DNA of 64,000 bases from Aphelocoma coerulescens (GCF_041296385.1 NW_027183770.1:1-64000); one strand, 5' to 3'. Shown: positions 1 to 18,156, counted from the stretch's first letter. Translations and numbers: made by a program. The notes: generated from the sequence alone by a model not told the origin.

Positions 1-112
1 ACTAAGGAAAAAAGTCAATCTCTACTTCCCATTAACAGCAATGTTTGGACCCTTCCCAGCAAGCTGGGCTTCAGCACAGGGAATGGTTTCTCCAGGAGGC
101 AAACGTTGAGGA

Positions 113-245
113 ATCACGAAAGCCCCCACACACCCTTCCTCCTCTCTCCCTTAGCTTCAGCTATCTGAGCTGGAGTCATACGGTATGGAACATCCCCTTG
201 GCTAATTGGGGTCAGCTGGCCTGCTTGTGTTCCCTGCCAGGATCT
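113..245 (+). mobile_element. LTR-like fragment
   Basis: A pyrimidine-rich start followed by a GAGCTGGAGTCATA...GGAACATCCCCTTGG block and a TGTTCCCTGCCAGG block resembles the longer piece at 51536-51862 and the matching part of copy B (24190-24315). I read it as the end of an old avian LTR, from general familiarity with the sequence rather than a library search. No target duplication is visible. Confidence 0.35.
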
Positions 246-2136
246 TCTAAATGCTGCTGCTCCCTTTAGCTCTTGGACACCTACTGACACAGAGCTGGGA
301 AAAAACATCCCCTGGCCACCAGCTTACAAGGTGAGTTACGCCAAAGTAAGAGCTCTGTGGGAAATCTCTATCCATGCCCATCCTTTTAATCCATCTGTGC
401 ACATAGGGGCTGCCCATAGATGTGTCTGGTATCTGAAGGAGTGCACAAGCACCGTGACTGACACTTTCCCTCTCCATGTGCGTTCCACAGCTATGGGTAC
501 ACAGACGTGATGGAAAGCCTGGTACAGCCAGAGCCTTCTGTCCCTGCAGAAGGGAGCGCGGCGGGTGGGGGCGGTTGGTGGGCAGCGAGTCCCGGACAGC
601 GGGCGAGATCCGGCTCCACAGGTGCCAGGCCCCGCTAAGGCTTAATGCCGGCTCCTCTGCAACAGCAAAGACCTTCAGCCGTGTCACTGCCCAGAGGGGC
701 AGTGCTGGCCCGGCCGCACAGCTCGTTTTCCCCACAGGTTGCAGGAGATGAGAACACAACGCTTGCAAACACCGACTGTGAGCCACAGCTCTGGGTGCTC
801 AGCGTTAAGCTCAGCTCTGGGAGCGCTGCACCAAGCTTCAGGGGATGCACTGGGAGCCCGGCTGGGCTCTGCCCTGGGGCCATCCTCCAGGGACAGCTGC
901 AAACAGGGAGCATTTGGTTGCCACAAAGAGCCAAGCCATGGCTGCAGGGAAGCTGCTCCGGCTGCGGCCTGCACTGTTGTGTGCTGTGCTCTGGGGCTGC
1001 TGCTCCCCACAGAGGGGACTGCACTGGGGTGCCAGAGGAGACAGAGAAGCTCCAGCTTAAGCCTAACTGGGCTGGGTGGCTGGGCTGGGAAGGGTGGCGA
1101 GGGTCAAGGGCATTCACAGAGCTCATCCTGCTCTGTGAAGAACGAGGAAAAGGAAGTGGGAAGCCAGCAGTGAGCAGAGCTGAGGCCTGGAGAGCAGCTC
1201 TGAATGACCCCCAAATCTCACCAGACCTCTGAGACATTGCTGTTCTTCAGCCAGTGACAACATGAGTCCCTAAACCTGGGGCTCACTCTTCCTCGTGGCC
1301 AGGGGCATCAAGGAAGGCTACAGTGCAATGGGGACTGCGGTGAGCTGGGAACTCACTGGGGGAAAGAGGGAGCACTTGTGGAGCAAAAGGCAGGTGGGGG
1401 AGAGAACTGCTCAGAGAAGAGCTGAGCTTCAGCTTGAGCAAGCTGAAAAATGGCATTGGGGGTCATCCCAGACTGATTTCATTTCAGAACTTATTGAACA
1501 AGTTTGTTATTGGGGGGGTGTCATATTTTCCCCCGGAGGTGCACACTCTGCAAACTTGAGCTGCACTGCCGAGCTACTCAAGCACGTCTCTGCTGCAGGT
1601 CACGGCGTTTCTTCTTTGGCTTCTCGTGGCCCCGGGGCTGAGCCGCAGCAGAGCCTTGGTGGAGCCCAGAGCAGCCTCAGCATCCACAGAGCCCGGCTGC
1701 AAGGAGAGAAAGCAGAAAGCACCCGTCAGCTGAAGGCTCCCGTCCCCCTTGTCCCAGCCGCCCGCGGTGCCCAGGCCGTGCTGGCCGCGCTCAGGGCGCT
1801 GCCCAAAGCTGCCCAGCATTGCTGCCTCTGGCAGGAGAGCAGGAGGGCAGGACACGTGCCCAGCCTGCAGCCGGCCATGGCACAGCCACCTCCTCAGCAG
1901 CTGCCCAGAGCAGGATGCTGCTGCGCTTGCTGCCGTCTCCCAAAAGCCCTTATCCCAGCCATGCTGCGTGTGCTCAGGGATGTGCCTAAACTTTGCCATC
2001 AATTCTTTCCTTTGGAGGAGAGCAGGAGAGCAGGACATTGCCACCTGCTCAGCAGCTGCCAGTGCGGGATGCTCCTGAGCCCGCTGTTGTCTCCCAGCAC
2101 TGCTATTCCCCCCGTGCTGCAGAGACGAGGATCCAC
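246..2136. other. Non-coding part of segment A, 3' flank and last intron of PIM copy A
   Basis: No gene is recognised here. 1740-2136 corresponds to the last intron of the PIM gene (minus strand) and its 3' flank. 246-1740 matches copy B closely but has no exon I can assign. A minus-strand block near 1574-1700 has a good acceptor-like pyrimidine tract and about 40 open codons, which could be an old exon. The site GCCATC at 879-884 is the unoccupied counterpart of the provirus insertion site in copy B. Confidence 0.6.
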
Positions 2137-4278
2137 CTGGAGAGAGCCGTCGTGGGAGCGAGAGCCGGCCCCAGGTGCTGTGCCAGCCCCTCCTGAAAGG
2201 GTGCTCCCCGCAGACCATCTGGTGCAGCACGATGCCCAGGGACCAGACGGTCGCTGCCTCGCCGTGGTACCAGCCTAACAGGGTCCATTCCGGGGGGCTG
2301 TAGGACGGTGTTCCTATGGAATAGAGGTGGAGTTCTTCAGGGGGACGCTGCCTGCTCCCAGAGCCTCGCCCCAGCATCCCTGGGCATGCGGGGGCCGCAG
2401 CAGCGGCACGCGGCGTGACCCGCTGCCCTCTTGCCAGCACCTGGGACTTGCGTACAAACTGGGGGTTGGAAAAGAAGCCGCTGGTGTCGCAAGAGGGCAG
2501 CGGAAGCCCTGGCAAGGCCCGAGCATTCCATGCAAAGGAAAAACCCACTTGGTGCTGGGGAAAAACCACGCTTTCATCCTCCCTGCCTGCACTGCCCCAG
2601 AAACCATTCTTAAGCCAAGGCAAGCACGGGCAGCAGAGCAGTCCGAGCCCTGTCTCGCCTGCACACCAAACGGGCTGGAGCACAGGTTCTGGGCCCCCCT
2701 CTCTGCTACTCCCACCCACGGGTGTTTCTGTGACGCTGGCTGCCCCAGCCCCAGCGCCAGTCCTGGGCAGAGTGGCTGGCGAAAGGCTGCCAGCAAGGCT
2801 GGAAAATAGCCCTTCAGCCAGCGCCGCTCAAAAGCAGCTCAGCTGAAGACTCCGGCTGCCATGACTGGCAGCAAAAGGGAGAATCCCCCCTGCCACAGCT
2901 GGCTTTGGGCTGTGAGATGTTGGGCCGTGAGATGTTGGGCTGTGAGATGCCGCTACCAGGAGCCTCCCCCTGCGTGGGCTCACCTGCAAAGCTGGTGTAG
3001 GCTGCGGCTTGCAGGTAGGTGCCACAGCCAAAGTCGATGAGTTTGGCCTGCCCGGTTGCCAGGTCAACCAGGATGTTCTCCGGTTTGATGTCCCGGTGCA
3101 GGACCCCGCAGCTGGTGCAGTGCCGCACGGCCTCCAGCACCTGGCGGAACAGGTGCCGCGCCACCTCCTCGCACAGGAAGCCCCGTGCCCAAATGAAGTG
3201 AAGGAGGTCCTGAGACCGCTCCGGGCGCTCCAGCACCATCACCACGTTGTTGGGGAGCTCCAGCCACTCGTGGAGCTGGACGATGCCAGGGAAGCCAGCG
3301 GACACCTTGTCCAGCAGCACGATCTCCAGTGGTGCTCGGGTGCCGTCGGGCTGTGGGAGGAGCACGGTGCTGTCAGCGGAGCTGATGCCGTGCCGGGGCT
3401 CGGGAAGCCCTCAGCCAGCCGGGGACGCTCTGCGCGCTCCGCTGGCCCCACGGCCGCTCTCCCTCGAAGTGTTCTGGCGGCTTCCACCCTGCCGGGCCTC
3501 GGCTCATCCCCGCCCGTCGCGCCCCGGCTTCTCCCGCTGCCCCTCGCTCACTCACCAGCTCGCCCCAATGGCCGATGCGGTTCCGCGGCACCCGTTTGAT
3601 GGCCACCTGCAAGGCAAGGGGAGCAGCGGGCTGAGCTCGCCGCCCGCCGTGCCCAGCCCCATGCTCCTTCTCCTCCTCCTTTGCCGCCCGCCTCCTGCGC
3701 CCGCCGCCGGCCCCGCCACTCACCGGGGCGCCGTCCGAGAGCCGCGTGGCCGCGAAGACGCTGCCGAAGCCGCCGCGCCCCAGCAGCGAACCCAGCCGGT
3801 AGCGCTCCTTCAGGCCCTGCTGCGCCTTCCGTGCCCGCGAGACGCGGCCGTCAGCGCTCGGCCCGGGGCCAGGAACGGCCCCCGAGCGCCGCTCAACCGC
3901 CCCGGGCCGGCCATCCCCACATGGGGGCTCTTTTGGAGGGGCCACCGGCGGCTCGGGGCCGGCGGCCGCGCTCAAGAGCGGCGGAGCTCGGAGCGGGGAA
4001 GACGCTGCGGAGGCGGCGGGAGCGGCCGCGCCGCCTGTGTCCCCGGCGGGCCCCGGGAGGAGCCGAGGCCGGGACCGGGGCCGGGGCCGGGGCCGGGGTA
4101 GGGGTCGGGCCAGCCGGAGCCAGGGGCTGGCGATGCTGCCCAGGAGCCAGGCACTGATGCCCGCCCAGCAGCGCCACAGCCAGGACGGCGAGAGCCGGGC
4201 GGAGGCGGGACCGCGGCGGGACGCCCGGGGGCGGGGAGGGGGCAGCCCCGCCCGGGGCCGGGGGCGGGCCGGGGGCAT
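2137..4278 (-). pseudogene. PIM-1-like serine/threonine kinase, copy A, terminal exon deleted
   Basis: Minus-strand exons with GT-AG borders are 4278-3724 (555 bp), 3606-3556 (51 bp), 3350-2984 (367 bp) and 2313-2137 (177 bp). They encode the P-loop GRGGFG, VAIK lysine, the PIM-type hinge [15 protein letters not shown] and SPPEW. The 367- and 177-bp exons match the usual PIM layout. The 107-bp terminal exon present in copy B is absent, because the sequence that should hold it has been deleted. A product could only end by reading on into intron 4, which stays open to about 1574. The last C-lobe helices are therefore missing, and I call it a broken or altered copy. Exon 1 has the same long Pro/Arg-rich N-terminal extension as copy B. 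Exons 1-4 show no stop or frameshift, so the loss looks recent. Confidence 0.8.
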
Positions 4279-4424
4279 GGCCCGGCCGGGCCTGGGGAGA
4301 GGGAGGCCGCGGGAGGGGGGGTTGGGGAACGAAAGGGAGAGCGGGAGAGGGTGCGAGACACTGGGAGAGGGAGAGGAGGAGCAGGAGAAGGGACGCAGAG
4401 GGTTCGTGGACTCGCTGCTTTTGT

Positions 4425-4463
4425 GCTGCTGCCGCTGCTGCCGCTGCTGCCGCTGCTGCCGCT
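4425..4463. repeat. CTG/CCG triplet repeat 5' of PIM copy A
   Basis: Thirteen CTG or CCG triplets on the plus strand (CAG/CGG in the PIM sense) lie about 150 bp upstream of the PIM start codon, probably in its 5' untranslated region. Copy B has three more triplets at 37235-37282. Confidence 0.85.
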
Positions 4464-4764
4464 GAAGCGCTGGGAGCGTTTGTCCGCGTGTCCGTGTGTC
4501 CGGTGCCCGTGTGTCCGTTCCCCCCCGCGCGCCCCACGGCCGAGCCCCGCGCGCCCCGGGGCAGCACGGGCCGCTCCGCTCCGGGGCCGAGGCGGAGTCC
4601 CGGAGCATCTCTTCCTCCCGCAGCCACACCAAACCCGCTCGGCCATTGGGAGCAGTTTTGCACACGTTTCCCTTTGAAGGGCTCCTCTCTACCCCCATTT
4701 CCAAGGAGTCTCCCTGGGGTTTTGGCACCTGCAGCGACAGGGCAGCGATTGGGCTTCAAAGTGC

Positions 4765-4980
4765 AAGAAAGACATGGAGGGGCTGGAGCACGTCCAGAGA
4801 TGGGAATGGAGCTGGGGAAGGCTCTGGAGGACTTCTGAGGGGCAGCTGAGGGATCTGAGGGGGCTGAGCCTGGAGGAAAGGAGGCTCAGGGGGGACCTGG
4901 CTCTCTCCAAGTCCCTGACAGGAGGGGGCAGCCAGGAGGGGTGGGGCTCTGCTGCCAAGGGAAAGCACGAGAGGAAATGG
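4765..4980 (+). mobile_element. CR1-like LINE 3' fragment
   Basis: The order of blocks (GGGGCTGGAGCACGTCC, CTGAGCCTGGAGGAAAGGAGGCTC, GGGGACCTGGCTCTCTCC) follows the 3' part of avian CR1 elements. No CR1 octamer end is visible. It lies just upstream of PIM exon 1 in both segment copies, so it was there before the duplication. Confidence 0.6.
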
Positions 4981-6061
4981 GCTCGGGGGAACTCTTGGGG
5001 TGGATGGTGGGGAAATTCTCATCCTCCGTGTCTCGACAAAGGGGGAGGGGGGCAGGGGTGGGGCACGACCTAGGGACACGGGGGTGGTGACGCTGGGCTG
5101 GGGACACGGGAAAGGGCACGGGAAGCCAAAGCCCCGCTGAGCGCTGGCGCTGGGCTGGCACGGGGTGAGCCGGCAGCAGGGCCCCGCAGCCCTGAGGGAC
5201 TCGCCCTGACGGCTGGGGAGTATTGATCCCGGTCTCTAAAAAATGAGACTCAGTAAAATATCATTAAAAGGTGCCTCCTTCTCCTTCTCCTCCTCCCCCA
5301 TCCTTTCTCCTGCTCCCCCTGGGCCCAGCGCCCACCCTTGGCCCCCCGTTTTCCCAGCGCGGTCGCATCCCGCGGGAGGAGCCGGGATGGAGCCGGGATG
5401 GAGCCGGGAGAGGTCGGGCTGGGGCAGGGCTGGGCTCTGGGCCCGGCCTGGGCGCCCCCCACGCGCCCCCTCCTCAAATTCCCCTGGCGGGGGGCGCTGG
5501 GAGCGAGGGGGGGCGCAGGCGGGGTCCGGGTGGGGAGCGCTGAGCGCTGCGGGTCTGCCTGGCAACTGGTGAGTCACCAGCGCCGCGCGCTCTGATTGGC
5601 TGAAGGTTGTTCAACGCCTTCTCTGATTATCTGATACTCGCGGGGGATTTTGGTTGGTCGTTGGGGGCTGTGGGGCGGCTTAGGGGGGGGGGTCTCTGCG
5701 CCTTTGGGGTTCGCTGGGTGCCGATTTGGGGTTCAGGTGCCTCCCAAGGCCCCCCCGGGGGGGGGGGTGACACAGGGGTGACACACGGGGGTCCCCATTC
5801 TCGATCCATCCTGGGGCCGGTTCTGCCCCCTCCACTCTCGGTCCCCCCGCGGGATCCCCCAAAGTCCCTTCCCACTGTTTCCCAATAAACGGGACCGGGG
5901 CGAACTGGGAAGCCTTCCTGGAAACACTGGGAGCAGCCGGGCAGGGGCAGAGTGACAGCGGGGCTGGGGGGGACACACGACCCCCAAAATCAGCGCGGGG
6001 ATGGAGCGGGGGGTCCCGGCCGGGCCCGAGGCCACGGGGAGGGGCTGCGGCCACCGGTGGC
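4981..6061. other. GC-rich intergenic stretch between PIM copy A and the MHC remnant
   Basis: No coding exon was found. It contains a short AT-rich patch at 5235-5275, poly-G runs near 5680-5770, and an AATAAA on the plus strand near 5884 without a gene attached. The 5' end of PIM and the 3' end of the MHC remnant face this interval. Confidence 0.5.
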
Positions 6062-6248
6062 TCAGGAGCTCTGTGGGCAGAGCAAAGGGGGTGACACCGG
6101 GCTGGGGGGCCCCGGGGGACCTCAGAGCTCCGGGGGAGGGGGGACACGACCCCCGGGCCCCTCCCGTCACCTGCTTGCGCAGGTAGAAGCCGAGCCCCAG
6201 CGCCAGGAAGACAAAGCCCAACACGAAGCCCCCGATCCCCGTCAGCAT
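6062..6248 (-). pseudogene. MHC class II beta chain, last two exons only (copy A)
   Basis: Exon 6248-6171 encodes 26 residues beginning MLTGIGGFVLGFVF and ending FYLRKQ. This is the transmembrane segment typical of MHC class II beta chains: a glycine-rich start, a hydrophobic helix and a basic stop-transfer end. It is followed by a GT donor. A short final exon at 6070-6062 after CCCACAG adds SS and a TGA stop in frame. The intact protein presents peptides to CD4 T cells at the cell surface. The signal peptide, beta-1 and beta-2 exons are not found upstream on the minus strand (6250-8670), where an ACTGGGA-type minisatellite lies instead. I read it as a 3' remnant. The usual residues before MLTG are not visible, so the exon may also be truncated at its start. 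Confidence 0.7.
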
Positions 6249-6319
6249 CTTGGGGGGTGGAGGGGCAGCTTTGGGGGGGGGGGTGGACGGCAGAAGGATC
6301 CGGAAAACGGCGGCGGCTG

Positions 6320-7060
6320 ACGGGAAGGGACCGGAATGGACTGGGACAGAATGGGATGGACTGGGACAGAATGGGATGGACTAGGACAGAATGGGACAGG
6401 AGGATACACTGGCACCAGGATCAGGACTGGACAGGGCCAGATTTGGAGCACCAGGGATTATACTGGGATATATTGGGACCACACTGAGGGTTACTGGGAA
6501 CATACTGAGGCCCAATGGGTGCTGCTGGGATATACTGGGAGTGATTTGCATCATACTGGGAATGACTGGGATTGTACTGGGAGTGACTGGAACCACAGTG
6601 GTGGTGAAAGGGCACAATTGGAAAGATGCAGGGGGCAATTGGGATCATCCTGGGAGCAGCTGGTCCATACTGGGGTCATAGTGGGATCATAGTGGGAGTG
6701 ACAGGGTCATGTTGCAGTGACTGGCATAGTGCTGGGAGTATCTGGGAGTGACTGGGATCATACTGGGGGTGACAGGGATCAAACCAGACTCATACTGGGA
6801 AGTTACCTGGAATCATCCTGGGGGTGACTGGACTCATACTGGGATCATGCTTTGAGCAACTGGGTCCATGATGGGGCAAAAGGCATCATAGAGGGACTGA
6901 ATGGGAGTGGCTGGGTTCATACTGGAAGTGACTGGGGCTGTACCTTACTCCTACTGGGAGGGACTGAGAGTGAAAGGAACCATACAGGACATGACTGGGA
7001 ACAACTGGGACCATGTTGGGGGCAAGTGGGATCTTCTTGGGAATGACTGGGAACATAAAA
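6320..7060. repeat. ACTGGGA-type degenerate minisatellite
   Basis: The plus strand repeats blocks such as ACTGGGATCATACTGGGAGTGACTGG with irregular 8-25 bp spacing. Related short stretches occur at 21301-21464 (opposite strand) and 39150-39213. It directly adjoins the MHC class II beta transmembrane exon, where a coding MHC gene would have intron and upstream exons. Confidence 0.8.
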
Positions 7061-8673
7061 GCTTGAGTGGAGTTTTTATCCCGTGGCATTCCTGGGGAGC
7101 AGCGGCAGCTCCGTGCCCCCAGCCCGGGGGGTGGGAGCAGGGGAACCGGTGGCAGCATCTTCGGGGCACAGCCGAGGGCTGGGGGGCTCCTCCCCCAATT
7201 CATTTTCTCTGCCCAATTCAAATCATCCCCTCCCATTCAAATCCCCTCCGTTCACATTTTCTCCCCACCATTAAAGTTTCCTTGCCCCAGTTCAACTTTT
7301 CTCCCCAATTAAGCCCTGAGGCCCCACCCCATCCCCGGCTCCTCCCAGCAGGATCCGGCCGGGACTTTCTGGAAACAGCAGCGGAAAGAGTTCAAAAATT
7401 CCTCATTACTTCCATCGATTTCCTTGGTTTCCGGGGCATTTTCCTGCGGCTGCTCCGGGCCAAGGCTGAGGGGTCCCCTCGGGCTCCAGCCCCTTTCCAG
7501 ACCCTTTTTCCAGCTCCTTTCCTCAGCTGACCCAAAGCTGCGGATTTTGGGGAGCGGGAAGAGTCGCTCTGCTCGGGGGTCCCCGCAGTGCCCCAGGGAG
7601 GCCCCGAGGCCGCAGCGTGGTTCCCTCCGGCCCCTTGGAGTGTTTGGAATCTCCAACTCTCAGCAATCGCTGTCCGTGGCATTCAATTCCCCCTGCAGGG
7701 TTTTCCCCCAGACCGGCTTTCTTTCCAGAGGGTTTTGTGGTTTCGCTTTGAGCTGGGGCCTGAGGGCACCGGAGCGGCCGCGGGTGCCGGGGCAGGAAGG
7801 GCTGAGGGACAGCAGTGCCCCACAAACCTCCGGGAGGGGGACAAGGGCTGGAGGGGGCAAAGAGAGAATAAACACAAGATTTTAGAAAAAGAAAAAAATC
7901 CAGTAAAATATAGATGATATCTAAAATATAATAAAAAGAACTGAATAAAGAAAGTAACAGCAGAGCTTCTTCTCCTGGGACTTTGGGTTCCTTGTCCAAG
8001 CTCCGAGCTGGGTGTGAGCCAGAAACCAGTGCCTGGGAGAGCCATTGCTGCTTGAAGGGCTTCCTATGGCCAGAACTAAAGTGTCGAGTATCAAGGAACA
8101 GCTTGAGGTTACAGAAGCGCCAGCGCTCCCGTTGGATTCCCTCGTTTGAAGCTGAAAGCGGAGCTCCATCTGTGACTCTGCTTTGTAAGGATTGAATGTA
8201 AAACTCCAGAGCAATCCCCGTTTCCCTCCCTCCTCTGGCCAGCGGCGCACGGAGGAGGGATGGGAGTTTCGGTGAGTCCGTGCTTCCCCCGGAGGGACAG
8301 GAATCCTTGCCGTGTCCAGCGGGGGTCCCTCCCCAGCCGTGCGGTCACTCCCCGGCCCGGCCCTGAGGCGCGGGGCAGTCGCGGGGCAGCCGCGCTCCGG
8401 CCCCGTCAGCAGCAGCGCCGCTTCGTGCCGGGCAGGAGCGGCAGAAGGAGCCGGGCGGCGGCGGGGGCTGAATCCCGGCAGGAGGAGGAGGAAGAGGAAG
8501 AAGAAGAAGGGGCCAGGTCGGCCTGCGGTGTCCGATGGCCAGGGAGCAGCGGGGAGGCCTCGGGGAGCGGCGGCGGGCGGGGCTCTGTTGGAGCCGCCCC
8601 GAGGGGTTTGTGCCACGCCGGGTCCCTGAAGGAGTCGCTCCGCGGCACGGGTGGGCTGGGAACATAAGGAAAT
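7061..8673. other. Gene-poor stretch
   Basis: No supported gene. 7190-7320 is a run of CCAATTCA/CCCCATT-like degenerate repeats. 8390-8640 is GC-rich with a GAGGAG/GAAGAA tract (8480-8512). Long open frames here come from simple composition and lack recognisable domains. Confidence 0.5.
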
Positions 8674-8834
8674 GAAGAGAAGAGAAGAGAAGAGAAGAGA
8701 AGAGAAGAGAAGAGAAGAGAAGAGAAGAGAAGAGAAGAGAAGAGAAGAGAAGAGAAGAGAAGAGAAGAGAAGAGAAGAGAAGAGAAGAGAAGAGAAGAGA
8801 AGAGAAGAGAAGAGAAGAGAAGAGAAGAGAAGAG
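8674..8834 (+). repeat. (AAGAG)n microsatellite
   Basis: About 32 uninterrupted copies of a 5-bp AAGAG unit. Its purity suggests it is young and variable in length. Confidence 0.98.
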
Positions 8835-9180
8835 CCGCACCGAGACGCGTCTCCCCCGCCCGCGTCTGAAGGAGCTGCACCGAGGGACGGGCGGAGGTTG
8901 AGTAGATTAAAATACAGAGAACAGAGTAAAAGAGAATAAAAAACTGCACCGGGATGTCCGCGGCGCCCGGTGTCACTGACGAGCCGCACGGCGGGACGGG
9001 CGCTGTCGGGTGTGGCCAGAAGGGCAGTGCCGAGGAGGGTGAGAGGTGAGAATAGAAAAAAACAGTAGGGAGAATAGAATAAAATGCAATAAAAGACCCA
9101 CACCAGGGAATCTCCGCAGCCCCGTGTCACTGAAGAGTTGCACCGAGAGAGCGGCGAGAGGTGACGGTGGTGAAAAGTGG
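8835..9180 (+). repeat. Diverged tandem repeats of about 115-150 bp
   Basis: Blocks resembling GTGTCACTGAAGAGTTGCACCGAG recur near 8625-8650, 8860-8890, 8968-8990 and 9122-9148. They are separated by A-rich AGAATAGAATAAAA stretches. No gene is seen. Confidence 0.5.
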
Positions 9181-9336
9181 AGTATTGCTGATGTAGGGAA
9201 GCTGAGAATTATCCTGGAGCTAGAAATGGACCAATCGTCATCCTGATGATTAAGCTATGAAAGAAAAAGCTGGGACTCAGCAGAACTGGACCAGGCATGA
9301 GCTGTCAGCCTGAACAGGTCACCAGGAGGACAGAAT

Positions 9337-9372
9337 GATGAAGATGAAGATGAAGATGAAGATGAAGATGAA
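9337..9372 (+). repeat. (GATGAA)6 hexamer repeat
   Basis: Six pure GATGAA units. The duplicate at 18343-18402 has ten. The four-unit difference fully explains the 24-bp change in offset between the two tandem units. Confidence 0.95.
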
Positions 9373-11077
9373 GAAGTAGCTGGAAGACCCTTGGTTTCAG
9401 CCCTTGGTTTCAGCAGGACTGGCAATAAAAGGCTGTAAAACCTTCAGAACCCTGGAAGATTCCCTTCCTTGCCACACTGGGCCTAAGCTGGACAGCGCCT
9501 TCGAAGCCGTGCGCTCTGGACGGGCTGTCCTGTTCATGGCTTTGCGCTGCTTCCCAGCGGCCCAAGGCTCTCCCCCCTCACAGAGGGGCCCTGCCCCGCC
9601 CCACGCGCCCCGTGGCCGCTCCCGCTCCGCCCGCCCTGCGGAGATGTTGCCCCCCCACCCGCCCCCCGTGCCCTGGCATCCCCCAGCGCCAGCCGCCCCT
9701 CAGGGAGGGGCAGGAGGAGGGAGCAGGCCCAGCTTGTTCCCCTTTCCTGGCGGTCACGTGGCATCCAAGAGCCAAGGAGGGCTGAAATGGCACGTCCCCC
9801 AAACGCTTCCCTCTCTGGTCCTTTTGGGGCACTAACACGCTCTGCTCAAGGGAGTCCGAGGGCCTACGCTCGGCTTTCCCTGCTAAGGCCTCATTCTTCC
9901 TTCTGTAAGCTCTATAACTGGCTGGTTGACGTTAGCTCTCTAGGAGATGGGGAAAACGAGACGCTTTCAAATTGGGGGAATTACCCTGGTAAATTACTGC
10001 AGTTTTTCAGCAACAGAATTTCAAGGTGCAGCTGGGCCTTTCAGCCATTGCATCGATTTTCAAATGGCACCCGCAGCATCCGACGTGTGAAGAGCCCAGT
10101 GTGAAGCTCCTCAAAGACACTGCAGCAGTTGTCCCCCAGCAGACAGGACGTGTCTGTGCTGAGTCACCAGAAAAGAGAGCTAAGCCCGGAGTCATTCGTG
10201 CATGGGCAAGCAGAGTTGGTTTCCAGAAGAGTTGCATGCACTCGTTTCCCTCTCCCACTCAGTACTTGCTCTCCTCTTTCAAGCTGGCTCCTGCCTTTAA
10301 CTGGAGCTTTTGACAGAGAAGGGAATGACTGCATCTCATTTTCTTTGGGATGTGGCTATCCAAATGTCTGCAAGGAATCTTACAGGGAGCATGGAGCCTG
10401 GGCAAACATCTGTGAGGCTGCAGCTTTTGACTGCTTGAAACGGGCCTTCTTTGGGCTCGGCACCTGCAGGCCACCGCAGAGCGGTAGCCGCAGGCTGCTG
10501 CCAGAGCTGCAACACAACAAAACTGTGGCAGCCCGAGAATCAGCGCGCAGCTCTTCTGCATGTTGTCCGACGTTAAGGTGCCAAAGAAAGAGCAAGCAGG
10601 AAGAGAGGAGCTTTGTGTCAGGAGACAAGCCAACACCTCCCTGCCAGAAAGGGAGGTCAGGCTCCAAAGTGAGTCCGAGCAAAGGTCAGCATGCACCTAC
10701 GTGCTCAAGAGGCAACTGCGCACTGCAGTACTCCTGGAAACTGATTTCCTTGGCTTCTTTTGTCCCCTAAATGTCATCAAAGCAGTTAGGGCTTTCAGAA
10801 GCAACAAAGATGCCAGCAGGAACAAGCACACTTGCTTTTAGTCAAAGCCTTGGGGAGGAAAAGCCACGTTTGCTTGGATTTCTTGGGGGCCTGCTGGATC
10901 GGTGCATTTTCGGAGTTACCCCGGGATGCCTTGAGCACTGGCTTATGGACGGTAAGGATTTTTTCTCCTGCTTTATGACTGAGGAGATCTTCCCAGGCTT
11001 TTCTTTTGCGTCAGCTGTACAGAAGATTTCGGTTGCCGGGCGTAACTACGCCAACAGAGCCAGAGCGGCTGCTATTG
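9373..11077 (+). other. 5' flanking region of the PAK-like gene
   Basis: No exon is assigned. Several short frames are open on both strands, and all are repeated in the second unit, so their conservation carries no weight. The part closest to the gene (11090-11170) is CpG-rich, as expected of a promoter. Confidence 0.5.
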
Positions 11078-11085
11078 TGACGTCA
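11078..11085 (+). promoter_or_regulatory. Consensus CRE (TGACGTCA)
   Basis: A perfect eight-base CREB/ATF site lies 209 bp before the predicted start codon of the PAK-like gene, next to a CpG-rich stretch. The second tandem unit keeps it at 20108-20115. Function is inferred from the motif and position only. Confidence 0.5.
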
Positions 11086-11293
11086 AGGGAGCCGGGCCGC
11101 ATCACAGTGCTGTCAGCGCGACGTTGTCCCGGCGCGCGCGAGGCCTCCTTGTCCAGAGCAGCTCTTTGGCTCGCTCGCTGCAGGAGGACCCTCGTGACTG
11201 AGGCGTTCTCAGCAGACGGCCTGCACCCCGAGAGGAGTCTTGGTTTTTCCCCCGGGTGGCATTCAGTGTGCAAACCCGCACAGCACTGCTAGA

Positions 11294-17977
<6,684 letters not shown>

Positions 17978-18156
17978 GGAGGCCTTGGTGCCCCGCCAGC
18001 CCAGAGGAGTGAAGAGGGGATGTACCGTATTTAAGAGAAGATTCGGCCATCCCCTGAGTTTTATAATTTAGCTGTTCCATAGTTAGGAAGTTTATGGTTT
18101 TGAGATTTTCTTAGCTTAGCTGGTTTTCGTTAGGACTCCAGTCCCCAGAAAGTTTC

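Larger units (their letters stand above)
113..6415. repeat. Segmental duplication, copy A (MHC IIB remnant + PIM kinase segment)
   Basis: This stretch is matched nearly base for base by 24190-25369 plus 32345-39215. From about 2140 rightward the offset is 32810-32819, and the few length changes fall in introns and short repeats. Copy A differs by two main gaps. It lacks about 410 bp corresponding to about 24320-24730. It also lacks about 1.35 kb corresponding to about 33424-34777, joined near 1959. Similarity ends near 6415, where A continues into an ACTGGGA-type minisatellite and B passes into LTR-like sequence. Confidence 0.9.

Noticed and set aside
3373..4728. A 451-codon minus-strand open frame covering PIM exon 1
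   Set aside because: It runs through the CAG repeat upstream and through the GT donor and intron 1 downstream. Only 4278-3724 is supported as coding.
7921..8976. A 351-codon minus-strand frame across the (AAGAG)n tract
   Set aside because: Openness comes from the 5-bp repeat (reading LFSSL repeats) and no domain is visible.
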